Of a DNA stretch of 64,000 nt, positions 43,236-55,072 are shown piece after piece. The translations under genes and the position numbers were made by a program. The stretch lies in assembly GCA_036320915.1 (NCBI GenBank), contig JAXBDG010000004.1, positions 2,790,001 through 2,854,000 of the forward strand, written 5' to 3'. The notes under the pieces were generated by a model. It ran no database searches. It was not told the origin of the DNA and saw only the letters and a list, made by a program, of their open reading frames with translations. Each line of letters begins with the position of its first letter. Position 1 is the first letter of the stretch. Source of the stretch: Linnemannia elongata. Taxonomy: Eukaryota; Mortierellomycota; Mortierellomycetes; Mortierellales; Mortierellaceae.

Positions 43236-44456
43236 ACTTTGGGAGGATGGTCTTTTTGTTTGCATTAGAGGAGAAAAAATTAAAGAATATACATATTACA
43301 TTCAAATTAAGGTCAAGTCAGTGGGTGCAATGGTTCAATTGTAAATGGATGCTATCAATGCTCATGTCTATGTCATGATCACCTCCACAACCATGACCAC
43401 TCCTTGTCGACATTTGTTCCACACGTTTCCAATCTTCTTGTCTGTCTTGTACACGCCCATTCTTATTGAATTTGGTCCGCATGCCGATTAACATCCTAGT
43501 GTCATATGAGAGAGAAAAAACATTAGGGTTAATATGAAAACAAAAAAAAAAAAAAAGAAAACTCACGAATGGTTTCACTACGAGTCATATATCTCTTCTT
43601 TACCCACCACCCCGACGAGATAATAAGAAAAAAAAAAGAATGCCAGTGAACAACAAACCACCCTGGAGTGGACGCGATGGTTGGTCTCGATTGCCAAGTG
43701 CGTATATACACCTTGTTTGCAACAACGGAGCAGCCATAGGTCAAACATTTTTTAATTGTGGAATATTAAAGGCTTGAAAGCTTTGCTTGGCTGAAGAAAT
43801 AGAGCTTTTAACAGGACCTGATCCCAAAAATATCTTGCAATCTACGCATTTTAACCAATTATACCCGGTGGGGTCAAGGCAAAGAAGGCATGTTATCCCC
43901 GTCGAGAAATAACATTTGGCAGAGTGCGAGAGGGCGTGTGCAACTGAGAAAAAAATTCAAGTGCTTGTTCTCACATACACCACTTTCCAGGACTAATCTT
44001 TTCGCAGGCTGCACCCTTGGCTTCGAGGAGTATGGATGGACTAGGATAGCATGAGCTTTGGTGCCACCAACTGACATTTTGTTTTTTCTTCTTTTCATTT
44101 ACCTTTCGTTTTTTTCTTTATCCGTGCAACCACCCTACCGACGACAACCCTACTAGAGATAACCCCACCAATAACCCCACCTTCAACAACATTTCCAACA
44201 ACAAACATAGTGCCAACAATGGTGGCAACGAGAGCCTACCCTTCTGTAAGAACAAAATATCAAAAATGTCATTTTTGCCACCTTTATCTTTTCTTTTGCT
44301 TTTCGTTCCTGCACTGCTTTGCCCATTGTTTTGCATATCGATGAACAAAGACTTCTAACGAAAATAAAAGAAAGAACGCACCACCAGCCCTTCTCTTTTT
44401 TGACCAGAAGGTATTAATCTTGTAGTTTCCCCTACTTGTTTTCCCTATTTTTCCAT
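43236..44456. other. Spacer downstream of OLA1, with a possible Asn-rich exon
   Basis: Mostly AT-rich sequence with A-runs at about 43540-43560. A plus-strand stretch at about 44126-44245 reads CNHPTDDNPTRDNPTNNPTF followed by more Asn-rich sequence and ends at a good donor (GTAAGA). Spliced to an acceptor at about 44467, it would run in frame into the acidic ORF below. I could not find where such an exon would begin. Confidence 0.3.
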
Positions 44457-44774
44457 ATGCGACTAGTTGACTTTATAGGAAAGGCCCTCGAAGCCAGCGC
44501 CACTGCGTTTTACGCATACGATGCGGCGCCACAAGTGACCCTCCAGGATGGCGACCCAGATCTCTCGGTTGAGCTCCCAGTCGAGGAGGGGGAGGTCCTC
44601 GAGGAGAGCTTGGTCGCCGAGCTTGAAAACCTCACCTTTCCAACCCTCATGGCAGCCAACGAGGTGGCCGCAGATCTCAGCCTCCAAGACCGCGCCCTGA
44701 CATATGAGGAACTCCAGGGCGACCAAGAAGCATATGAGGAGTTTGCAAATGGATTTATCAGCCTCGATGCCTAA
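44457..44774 (+). CDS. Small acidic orphan ORF
   Basis: The ATG at 44457 opens a 105-residue frame, MRLVDFIGKALEASATAFYA, with a very acidic middle (VELPVEEGEVLEESLVAELE) and a helical end (YEELQGDQEAYEEFANGFIS). Codon use is GC-rich and gene-like, unlike the AT-rich flanks, which argues for real or recently real coding sequence. I do not recognise the family. It may be the last exon of a longer gene whose upstream exon ends near 44245, since an in-phase acceptor (CGACTAG) lies just after the ATG. Confidence 0.5.
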   Translation: MRLVDFIGKALEASATAFYAYDAAPQVTLQDGDPDLSVELPVEEGEVLEESLVAELENLTFPTLMAANEVAADLSLQDRALTYEELQGDQEAYEEFANGFISLDA

Positions 44775-45019
44775 TTGCTGCAACCACCATCATAATAATA
44801 ATTGCTACCATCGCTACTTTTTTTTTTTTTTTACCCCTATTGCTTATTCTACCACTTATTAATACTATTGCGATACCATTAAGATATTTCCAAGAATGAC
44901 AAAAAAATAAAATATGTCTTGGCTTTGAAGAGTATTACGATCACAACCCAGCCATATGTTCGTTTCTGCCAGTTAGCTATGGGTAGGGTCAAACTGGAGA
45001 GTCAACTCTTTCAAAAGGA

Positions 45020-45075
45020 AAAAAAAAAAATAAAAAAATAAAAAAATAAAAAAATAAAAAAAATAAAAAAAAAAA
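45020..45075. repeat. AAAAAAT-type A-rich tandem
   Basis: Repeated blocks of six to nine A separated by single T, lying beyond the 3' end of the acyl-CoA synthetase-like gene. A simple repeat, with no spacer structure. Confidence 0.9.
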
Positions 45076-45336
45076 CCACAGACGCACATGATAATGGTGA
45101 TGGTACAGCCAGATCCAGTCAAATCAACAAAATCAAAAGTTAAGCTCGTCAGGTTTTCAATGTTTCATCCACATCTTGGAAGCAAAGCTACTTACCAACA
45201 CACTACAATCGGTGATCAGGAGCAATATCGTTCAGTTCGCATTTAAAGGACTCGTCCCTCTCTTTCTCTTCTATATCTACATACTTGGTACCTGCCATCA
45301 CCATAGCCCATTGCCTGCTCAAAACGTCGCCTCCAG

Positions 45337-47885
45337 TTACTCCTTGGACTCCTCCTCCTCCTGCACAGGTGAAGATGGCGCCTTTTCAGACTTAACCTTC
45401 TTCTTCTTGCCCAACAACTCCAAGGTACCATTGGCATTGAAACTGCCCCACTCGCCTGTATGGAACCAGCCATCGCTATCAATGCTAGTCGCAGTGGCAT
45501 TGGGCTTCTTGTAGTATCCTTTCATCACATTAGGACCGCGGACAAGAATCTACACAACCAACAATTTTTTAAAAAAAAACATATCTCCCATTAGTAAAAC
45601 TTGCAAAAATGCTCCTAAACCATAATTTCTTATCAATTGGGGTGAAACGATAGTTTACCTCGCCCCGGGGATTTGGCTGGTCGCCACTTGTATATCGTCG
45701 CTCGGGGTCATCAAGAAGCTTGATCTCGTTACACCCGACAGGTGCGCCTAAATGAGCGTCGTTCGAGTAGTCAAACATGTTGCGGCTGGTGACAATTCCT
45801 GAAGTCTCGGTCCTGCCATATGTCGAAATCACATGAATGCCCATGGCCGCCCTAATGTATTTTAATGTCTCTGGCTTCGTGGGGTCTATTCGTGGGTTGA
45901 CAGACAAAATGGAATGTGTTTTAGTATAGCTTGTTTCCTGATTAAACACAACCTTGACTTTCGCATGTTGTACGAAGAGAAGGGGCATGAGTACGTACTG
46001 GTGGTAACGACAAGACGAACTTTTCCTCCAAGTCGACTCCTGACCTCGCCCAATCCAATGAAATCCCACAAACTCGTTGTCGACACGCGTCCAGCATCCA
46101 GTAGCGCTAACTTGGACGCATATGCCTTCTTAAACGAGGATCCAGTGCCATATGTTGCATCCAGTGCCTCGTGAATCTTTTCCAGAATAATTGGCGTGCT
46201 AATTTACACAAGCAATAATAGAAACGTTAAGTATCAGCACTGCAATTCTTATCCAAAGAAAGTTCGGAGTAAAATGAAAGCTTCAAGGTACCTGGCGAAG
46301 ATAGTGGGGGTAGTAGCTTGAGAATCGTGGAGGACGTTTTTCATCAACCCAGAAGGGAAGACGATCGATCCTCCTGCCATCACCATAGCACTTGTCATCC
46401 AGGTTCCAATCACATCGCCGTTGGTGAAATGAGAGAGCAGACGGTCCTTGGAGGTGAACTTTTTAGCGCCAGGCAACGATCCTGAGAATCCAGTCATAGC
46501 AGCAACCAAGTTAGCGTGTGTCAACACCACACCCTTTGATAACTAAGTTTTGTACAAAATTGAGAGTAGTTGGGAATGATTAGCTTGCAAGCCTGTTTTA
46601 AAGCATTCCCTGCGTCTACAACGGCCAAGTGTACAAGCTGCTGGTGTTTACCGAAGTGGACTTGGTATTGTAGTTGATCATTGCGATATCCGAGGGTTCT
46701 AGACAGAGCAAATTAAAAAAGGCAACGTTAGAGCTATTGACCTACAAATGCCATCCACGGCTCGAATTCCTGTTCTCTACAATTTTAAAACGAACCTGGC
46801 TTAACAGCGTCCAATGCTCCCAAGCTTCCATTGTACTCGACTTCCGCAAACTTAAGGATCTTGGCGCCATACTGTGCTGCAATCTTCTTTTGCTCCTCCG
46901 AGATATAGATCGTGGCCACAAAGATGGTCTTGATACTGGAGCAGTCCTTCAAGGACTGAAGAAGCAAAGGCAGAGCCTTCTGAGCGACTACAATAGCCTT
47001 CATCTTTGTCTGGTTGACAATCTCGATCAAGAGTTCGCTGCTTCTCAAGTCGTGGATGGGAACAGCCACGAATCCGTATCTGTAGAATGCCTGTTGTGCA
47101 ACGAACGACTCTATTGAATTCCAATAAAAAAAAACATTATTATGGTGAGTCGGTGTTCCGGCACGTTGGCGATGATGAGTTCGCGTAGTTGCAATGAGAA
47201 AAACCCCTTTATACCTTGAGAGTATGGGGCGTAGATTCCGACAGGTGTTTCTGTCCTGGGTTTCAACTTGGTTTCTGTGATAAATCCTGTTCCGAATCCG
47301 CCAATTCTCCTGTCAACGTGCTCTGTAAGGCAATAACAAGAGGTAAGGTTGTACATCAGGTCAGAGGTTCAAAGTGCTGGTCGTTTGTGCTTGGAATTGA
47401 TTTCGAGGCATAGTCTTTTTCAATTGTCCATGTGTTTACCATATGATTCCTACAAAGTGAAAAGAAAAAGAAAAGAAAAAGGGCGTAATGCAGAGTAAGT
47501 CTCTTGCAAGCTAAATGTATAAATATATCACCGTGCGCAGAAGAATAGTCTCCTGGGAAAAAATAGTACTTACGCCAATATAAGAAAACTGGTTCTGGAG
47601 CATGTACATAAGGCAGCGACAGGTAGAGTTGGCAGCAAGACCGTTCTGCCAGACGTCGTGCAGAGTCTTAATCCTCTCAAGAGGGACCTTTGCCAACGAG
47701 GACCCAGCAGGCACAGATTTGGCACGGTGGATAGCCGACTCGCCCTCACCCCTGAGGGGAGCAACTGAAGCCTGTTGGTCGAGGAGGAGGGGATGGATGT
47801 CGGGTTCGGACTTGTTGAGTTTGACGAAGGCAAGAACTGCTGCGATTGCGATCGTCAGGAGGATGGTGAGTGCGTCGACCTCCAT
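45337..47885 (-). CDS. Long-chain acyl-CoA synthetase-like protein with eroded active site
   Basis: Nine exons: 47885-47574, 47449-47440 (10 nt), 47322-47215, 47110-46796, 46698-46652, 46542-46292, 46198-45999, 45885-45659 and 45549-45337. All phases match; 560 residues. An N-terminal hydrophobic anchor (about 7-22) is followed by an ACSL adenylation fold: ETPVGIYAPYSQ, FYRYGFVAVPIHD, SKGVVLTHANLVAAM, HFTNGDVIGTWM and a conserved YGRTETSG. Several key parts deviate. The P-loop, normally YTSGTTGxPKG, reads YNTKSTSLSKG. The TGD of the ribose-binding motif is TGE. The usual IDRKK is LLGKKKK. The protein then stops in an acidic tail (SSPVQEEEESKE) and lacks the C-terminal subdomain with the catalytic Lys; typical members have 650-700 residues. 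By family knowledge ACSLs activate fatty acids at ER or lipid-droplet membranes. This copy is probably inactive or altered, yet its frame is intact. Confidence 0.85.
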
Positions 47886-48688
47886 TTTCTTTCTTGATGG
47901 TCGAGGTGGATGGGCAAAAAGAAAAAGGCGGATGGGGAGAGGGAGGAATAGAGGGAGGGAGCGTGAGAAGAGGAAGCAACGCTCAGATGAGATCACAAAA
48001 GAAATAAAGTAAGGTCGAGTTGAGTCGAGGCGAGTCGAGTGAGTATGTGAGTCTGTGAGAGCACTTCGCTCCTTTTGATTGTCCTGTCCAGAGGAACAAC
48101 CATTGACCAATCAGAGTCTGCGGACTGATATTTGGGGGGTGGCACCACCACAATCACACAGAAAACCGCAGAACACAAAAGACGCGTCTTTTTTTTTTTT
48201 CTTTTCTTTTTTCAGGAACGAAAAAGGGTAAGGGCGCTACGCCTAGACACATGTGTATTTACTTCACATTAAGCGCAGTATGCCTACGCCTATTACTATT
48301 ACTATTGCTGCTCTGCCTCCGGGCTTCGTCGAAAACATCGGCACACCTTTAAAACGGCGCTATTCTCCTTCTCCTATCCTAAACTGCGGTTAAAAGAGAA
48401 CGCACCTATCCGCAGGAGGGTAGACGCAGTCACTTAGTGATCACATGACCATTCGACCGCAGCAAGGCAAAAAACCCTTTTTTTCATAGGAGAGAGAGAG
48501 AGCAAGGGGGAAAACATAAAGTCAGACAACTAGCAATCTGCACCTCTTAATCTCTACACTCTCTCTCTTTCATACCTTATCCTCATTTGCTTCTTGTAAA
48601 CAACATAGACAAACAACAAGCAAGCAGCATCTCATACCACACACATCCTCTCCTTTTTCATTTCAAACCACTACCACATCAACTAACA
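47886..48688. promoter_or_regulatory. Divergent intergenic region
   Basis: About 800 bp separates the starts of the acyl-CoA synthetase-like gene (minus) and the Sqs1-like gene (plus), so both promoters lie here. Repeated GAGTCGA/CGAGTCGAG units occur at 48012-48040. A CT tract (48552-48572) sits in the presumed leader of the plus-strand gene. No binding site can be named. Confidence 0.4.
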
Positions 48689-51600
48689 ATGCCAAAGCGA
48701 GGAGCTAAGCAAGGAGGAGGAGGAGGACGAGGTGGCGGCCGTGGAGGCGGGCACTCCAACAAACCGCGAGGAGGCAGAGGAGGCGGTAGAGGAGGCGGCA
48801 GAGGGGGCTATGGTGGATTCCAGCCCCAACAGCAGAACTTTGACTACCAATACGATAGCGACGACGACCACCTCACTCTCGTCGGCAGTACGTTTTCTTT
48901 CCTCCTCTCCCATTGAATCACATTCCTCAAATTGAGTCGTCTCTCCCCTTTGATATGCAGATCAGTTGACATTTCCTATTACCTCCAAATCGTAGGAAAT
49001 CATCAACAGCGACAGAGGGCAACAGAGGAAGATATCTATCGACGTATCCAGGAGGCCAAGGGAGGCCGATCGAGTGCCAGTCCTTCCGGAGGTCGAGGAG
49101 GTAGAGGAGGATCCGGAGGTGGATTCAGACCGCCACCGCCCCCCAAGCAGAACGGCAACGGTAAAAACTCGAAGCACTTCTTTTGGCCATACCCTGAAGA
49201 CAACAACAACAACAATTCTGCAGGCAATCAGCAGCTGCAGTCGTCCAATGCCAATCGCCGTACTGGTGGCAAAGGAACTAGCCCTCAAATGATGTTTAAC
49301 CGAGCCACTGCCGCCTCAGATCGGTCGCTCCGGCAGGGCAACAATGTCTACAATGATGATGATGATAACTTGGATAGCGACGAGGAAGATGATAGCAGCG
49401 ATGACAACATTGACCGTGGTTGCGACTCTGGTAAGTGGTTCGCATCGTATTTGTCGCTGCTCAAAGCCAATTGGACGATTGACTTTGGTGGATGTGGACT
49501 AAATATTCTCTTGGCAATTATTATTTTTCTGCTTCTTTTAGACGAGGACTCGGAGGATGAAATTCTGATGAATCAATTCGACTGGATCGAAGAAGATCAG
49601 CAGCAACAACATCATCAACCGCAGCAGCAGGATGGAACATCCGCTCAACGACAACAACAACCTCGACCTCAGGAGCTTCAACGACCGGCATTGACCAAGA
49701 AGCAGCACAGCAACAACAGTGATCAAGCACAACGTCAAACCATCGTCGATCTTGTCAGCGCATCCTTCCATTCCATGACCCTCTCGACTCCAGATCATGC
49801 CATGACACAGTCCGAAGACTTTATCCAGGCTATGGACTCTCAGGGCGATCTCGAGGTCGATGCGGACAAAATTACCGACCTTGCCCAACCATCCTCTGTC
49901 CTTAGTTCGATATCCGCCCACACCATAACAACAACCACAACTAGCATTACTAAGATCACGAGTTCGGCAATCATTGAAGCAAATGCGGATACGGACGAGT
50001 TTGGCGGGATGGGATTGGCCTCTCAGGAAGCTGGAATTGCGACTGGAAAGGAAGAAGTCATGCTTTGGGTCATGGATGCGGCACCTAATCCGGATGTCAT
50101 GATCGTCACTCAGACAGACCAGGCCTTGGAGCTTTTAGTCGACGACTCCACTCCTGTTTTATCGGAGAAGCCCAAGAAGAAGGCGCATCGCTCCAAGCGT
50201 GGTGGCCGGAATCAGCGGGAGAAGCAGCTGAACAAGCAGCAGTTTATTGTGGGGCATGATGATGACGGTCCCATGTACCTGGAAGACCTCAGTGATGAGG
50301 AAGATGAGGACAGACTTGCTATGGAAGACTACCTTCAGGTAAAAAACAGATCTGTTCTGTCACTGTCTATTCAGCTTCGCCTTTGACTGCAGTACCAACT
50401 TTTGTTCATCTGCAATGCGATCCACAATGCTGACAACCTCCCTATTCCACTGTCCTCATCTTCCCCTCCGCTGATTCTCATGAGCAGAACTGTATGGGCT
50501 CTGATAACTCGGAACAGTTTGATACACTGCTCGACTCATTGAAGGGCCTGCACAATGGTGGTCAAGGCCACTCTAAATCAGTCGGCGGAAAACGTGCGGA
50601 CGATTCCGACTATGAACAGCAATTGTCTGAACTTGACAGCGACGACTATGAAGAGGACGAGTTTGATTTCGAGGAGGATTATGATGATGGTATCAAGAAG
50701 CTGGATTTCAGCAAGGTCAAGGAGTCAGTGAATGACAAGCGCAAGAACCGCAAGGCGGACGACTTGTTGAGGGAGGAGCTTAGGGATTTGATGCCCCTGT
50801 GGAGATCGGGTGCCTTGGAGGATGGTGATGGTTCGTATAGGCCTTTCAAGCCCCGCGCTAAGGGGTATGCGGTTTATGATGATTCTGACGAAGAGTTTAT
50901 GATGGGTGGTGGTGGAGGTGGAGGCAAGAAGAAGAAGAACAAGAACAAGAAGGAGCCCCACGGTGGCAGCTTCGAGACCCTTCTCGATATCAACCGGTAT
51001 GTTGTGGAGTGCTATTTCTTTGGTAGGATGTGTGGTAGCAAAGGACATCACACTTACACATTTTTTTGGCCACTATCTTTTCTTAGCCAAATTGAGGACT
51101 TTGTGAAGGACAGGACGACTGACAGTTTGCAGCTGCCTCCGATGCCCAAGCCCTTGCGCCGCAAGGTGCACCTCCTCTGCAACCACTACAGCCTGAAATC
51201 TCAGAGCGTCGGTTCTGGCAAGCGCCGATTCCCGATCTTGATCAAGACGGACAGGACAAAAATGCCCCTCAACCCTGTCAATGTTAACAAGCTATTGAAC
51301 CAGTCTGAGAAGGAGCTCACTTTGCTCTCTGCCCAGTTCCAGGGGAGCCGCAAGGGCAGCAACAACAACTTTGGAAACAACAACAATTTTGGTGGAAAGG
51401 GTGGCAAAAAGGGTGGAAATGGTGGAGGTGGTGGTGGCTTTGCGAAGGGTAAAGGCAAGAATGGCGGTGGTGGTGGATCAATGGCGGCTCCTCATGGAAC
51501 TGTTGTTGGTGCCTCTGCCTCAGCCATATCTGTCGAGAACCTCGGTCACCGCATGCTATCTAAGATGGGGTACGTTTCCTTTTTCATTGTTACTCTTCGA

Positions 51601-51780
51601 TGCCTTCCTTGATGACATGCAAATTTGCTAACTTTTTTTTTTTCTCCTTTCTTTTATCATAAACGTACTTTGACTTGTAGATGGATGCCGGGTGTTGGAC
51701 TGGGTGCGTCGGGTGATGGTATCACGCAACCCATTGAGGCCATCGTCCGTGCCAAAAACCGTGGTCTCGGACACGAATAG
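48689..51780 (+). CDS. SQS1: R3H and G-patch protein, Sqs1-like (Prp43 cofactor)
   Basis: Six exons: 48689-48887, 48966-49430, 49542-50338, 50488-50996, 51087-51569 and 51681-51780. All phases match; 850 residues. An RGG-rich start (RGGGRGGGRGGYGGFQPQQQ) is followed by acidic and Q-rich low-complexity blocks with short conserved islands. An R3H domain lies at about 655-715 (QIEDFVKDRTTDSLQLPPMP, then HYSLKSQSVGSGKRRFPILI). A Gly/Asn/Lys linker precedes a C-terminal G-patch (about 806-850, GHRMLSKMGWMPGVGLGASG and RAKNRGLG). Domain order and terminal G-patch match yeast Sqs1, a nuclear protein that stimulates the DEAH helicase Prp43 in splicing and ribosome biogenesis. That role is transferred from the family. 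Exon 2 requires the second of two adjacent AG acceptors (48964-48965). Confidence 0.88.
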
Positions 51781-53075
51781 CCCGAACTCTCACCAAATAA
51801 AGTCCCACCCGATATCTTTCTCCCCGTTTCAGAAGACTATTGAACTTTCAATTTTACCCTTAAGCACTGTTCGTGTTGTTTTTGTTCAAAAGAGATCCGC
51901 GATTCGCGAAAAAAAACTTTTTTCTCTTCTTCATCCCTCCCCGCACCAACTCGTAAGTTCCCCCGATCAACATATTCCCCTCGCCTCGAGCTCGTCTTTT
52001 TTTTTTTTTTTTTTTTTTTTTGTTCAACGGAGATGACAAAACCCGCAAAAGATGAATATTATGAATCGCTACTCTCAATACACGATGTGGATTATTCCTT
52101 TTAACTCTGATGCACTCAACTCCAAAACACCTCCCTTTTGAACAACTCCCTCACCCTCTTCGGGAAAAAAAAGCAGTTTGAAAGGACCTGTGTGCTAACC
52201 CCCACAACTTCTTGCGTTTTTGGTCCCGTTTATCAGTAGATCGATCTCTCCCCCTCCTTTTAACACAACCATGCATGGATACCCCTCTCATACTGATACT
52301 CTGACATTGATGGAAAGCGACAATAAAAGCAACGACTTTACTTAAACATCTTTGATCCTTCTGCTAGCTTGTTGATATTGTTGACCTGGGTGCGCTGTTA
52401 TATGTTTTTTTTTTGTGCGAATGCCTCGTCGTCAACGTGCATCGTTACTTCTCCAGGTTAGCAGTTGACTTCGAGCAATTGTCATGATGCGATAGAGACG
52501 ATCTACTTGCCTGCCAGCAAAAAAAGAGTTATCTAGGAGAGGAAGGCAGCTTTCTGTCGGCGTGCAATCCTGGACAAAAGGACGAGATCTTTTGTTGTTT
52601 GGGGTATGGCTCTTGACAACAGGTAACCCTCAACAGTCGACCAATGCTCCTCTATGAGAAAAAACAACACAGACCGACTAAACAACCGCATAACAAGTGT
52701 TTTTTTGTCTGTCTACCTGGAGTCATAAACGCTCTGTCGTAGCTTTATGTTTTGCTATTGTTTTTACAAACCCACCAAGCGTGTGCAGTCCATCCTTTCA
52801 TACCTCTTCTCTCCTCCTCCCTATCTTGAAGGTTGAACGCATGAGTAAGCGTTTGCCAAGGGTCTTCGCACCCATTCCCTTTCTCACCTTTGCTCAACTC
52901 CAGACCATAAAATGCCAAACCAACAAACAGCACAAAGCGAACAAACAAAAATGGTGATCCAGCAACAATGGGTCCTGAGTAGACTCCTGCGATTAAAGTT
53001 GTCTTTTCCACACGTGAAAATTAGAGGCGACTACCACCCACATTGCAAATACTGAATCATAGGCTTTTTCTCATA
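51781..53075. other. Spacer with T-tract
   Basis: This stretch is the 3' flank of the Sqs1-like gene. A 25-nt T-run lies at 51997-52021. No gene or RNA is visible. Confidence 0.4.
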
Positions 53076-53639
53076 ATTACTTCTATATATTAAAAGACAT
53101 GTTCTCTAGTATTTCGCTCCTCATGCCCTCGTTGGTACTCGTCTACTCGTCTACTCGTCTGTGTCTTGTCTCTGTCTTCCTTGTTCCAACCTCGCAGCAA
53201 GCCTTTTTTGGGCTTGCCCATTGGAAGCGATAGTGTTTTCTGTAGATGAATAAAATCCGACTATGTGTCAAAGGCACAAGCATCACACATGTGTCTAAAG
53301 CATACGGAACAAGAACGAACAGAAAAGTTGTGACAGAGAAAACTGGATGCCTCAAGAGTCACTCAACCCAACAGCCACTCACCCTTTTCTTCACACCAGC
53401 TTTCCGATGCAGCGTGGGCAAAATACGTCTATATAGAGCAATATTGAAAGCACCGTTCTTTCTCAAGAAACAGTATAATGGAAGCAGTTTTTATTGTTAA
53501 CATACTCATCTCAAAAAAATGTTGTTATTGTTATTGTTTGTATACTCGTTATTAGTTCAATATTCGCTTTCTTTGCTGTGCTCGGCAGTCGAGATCCATC
53601 CACTATTCCTCATCTTTAGATCCATCGTCAAATCAACCG
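53076..53639 (-). repeat. Second copy of the NACHT-WD40 3' flank
   Basis: Homologous over its length to 7490-8021, in the same orientation relative to the WD40 coding fragment, with small indels. One of these is a local ACTCGTCT triplication at 53137-53160. Shared blocks include AGACATGTTCTCTAGTAT and CAAGAGTCACTCAACCCAAC. It shows that the duplicated unit carried untranslated and intergenic DNA, so it was a DNA-level duplication. Confidence 0.85.
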
Positions 53640-53935
53640 TTAATTTGACGAAAAACCCTTAGCGAAGGAACTGCGCTGAGCTAGCAAATTCTGGTAGATC
53701 GGACCCAAACCACTGGCACCTTCAAGGATCATACCTGCGGTGCAAAGATTCCTAAGATTGGAGCCCCTGAGCATCCTAACAGCCACGGTTCCATCGTCGC
53801 TCGACACTCGCCATACTCGGACAGACCCGTCCGTACTGGCCGTGATGAACTCTGTCCGGGTAACTGGATTCCAAGAGATGCTCATGGTAAGATCATGTAA
53901 CACACAAAGCTCAAATGCATAGTGAGTCGCCCCAT
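53640..53935 (-). pseudogene. Truncated copy of the last WD40 blade of the NACHT-WD40 gene
   Basis: The frame reads SISWNPVTRTEFITASTDGS, then VRVWRVSSDDGTVAVRMLRG, then NLCTAGMILEGASGLGPIYQ, and stops at 53640. It aligns with the final residues of the large protein at 8.0-13.3 kb (SWNPAVPTEFITSNMDESVQ..., VWRVSSNDGTVVVKLLWG...). Similarity extends upstream to about 53935 (HGATHYAFELCVLHD against DDWTHAYALCVFSAK) and then ends abruptly. An in-frame TAA lies at that edge, so no full-length gene continues from it. The open frame has internal ATGs but no plausible promoter or fold. Best read as a dead 5'-truncated duplicate. Confidence 0.85.
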
Positions 53936-55072
53936 GTTAAGCTAGTAAGCATGCTTTTGCTGTTTGTGTGTTTGTTTATTTGTTTGTTCTCTGGCAGTCT
54001 GCGCCTTTCCTTGTCTTGCCCCTGCCCTGAGAGACAATGCAATTACGCATGGCACTACCAGCCTTGCTGTCTTCCTTGCCTTCTTTTTTCTTTTTCTTGA
54101 CATAGATCGATTGGTCAATTATTCTTCCTGTGGAACAGAAACGCAAACTATGGTGAGCGCTAACTGACACTCACAACACCCAGACAATTCAATCGCTTCG
54201 TTAAGAGCAAAAAGTCGTAAACGCGAAAATGAAATGAGGACTTCTCGAATGTCAAAGTGATTAAAAAGTGATCGCCAAAATATGGCCTCCCTAGTCAAAC
54301 CGGGTATGTCTTAGTTATGAATCACTCAGAAACTACACACCCGCCCATCGCGACACTTTACCAATCTGCCAACAATAGTCCGAAAGACGAAGAAAAGGCA
54401 TGTCCTTCTACTTTATAGTTGATTTTTTTTTCTTTTTCGTACACCTGTGAATGTAGGTTTGCACGCTTACTTATGCCCTTTTTTACGGTACTTCGTCTAA
54501 GTTGGACAGCCGTTTCAAAAACGATCACAACAACGCTGGCAGCATCGATGCGGTGTTATTGATTAGACAACAACAACGACAAAAAAAAACAAATAGAAAT
54601 CATTTGCAACGAAACCCCCACTCAAGAATGGAGTTCCAATGGTTACTGCACTAAAAGGGATTGCCTATGGACCCAGATCAATGAGATCTTCGTTCTGTCC
54701 TCCAAATGAAAAGAGACAATCAGTCTTTCCTCGCCATCTCTCCTGTACATTTTCCACATATAGCCATGAAGATAAACAATGGCAGGTAAAATGCCTATAC
54801 AATAGCGTGAGAAAACGTAACTTGCATCACTCGAGACAACCATTACGGCAGAAAGTCTACCCCCCTATCGATCTATGCAGTTTGGATTGCTTAGCACGTT
54901 GAACTTTATGGCGAAATTTGAAAAGAGTAAAGTTGCACTTCATCTCTTTACGTCGTTCCTTATTATTTTTGCATTAAAGCTCCTGGCCCTTATGCTATAC
55001 GTGGTCCAACAGTCCTTTCATGGGAGTTTCTAATGTATCCTCCGCTGACAGTGAACAGAGGTACCATCACCC
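53936..55072. other. Spacer upstream of the WD40 relic
   Basis: No supportable gene. It runs from the breakpoint of the WD40 duplicate to the 3' end of the MCM-like gene and carries short T- and A-runs only. Confidence 0.4.

Noticed and set aside
42216..43265. A 349-codon open frame on the minus strand opposite OLA1 exon 4
   Set aside because: The sense strand encodes a well-conserved ATPase; strong C-ending codon bias leaves the antisense frame open. The antisense peptide is a Leu/Val-rich shadow with no domain.
45020..45075. Possible CRISPR-like array
   Set aside because: Only A-runs separated by T; no repeat-spacer structure, and the genome is fungal.
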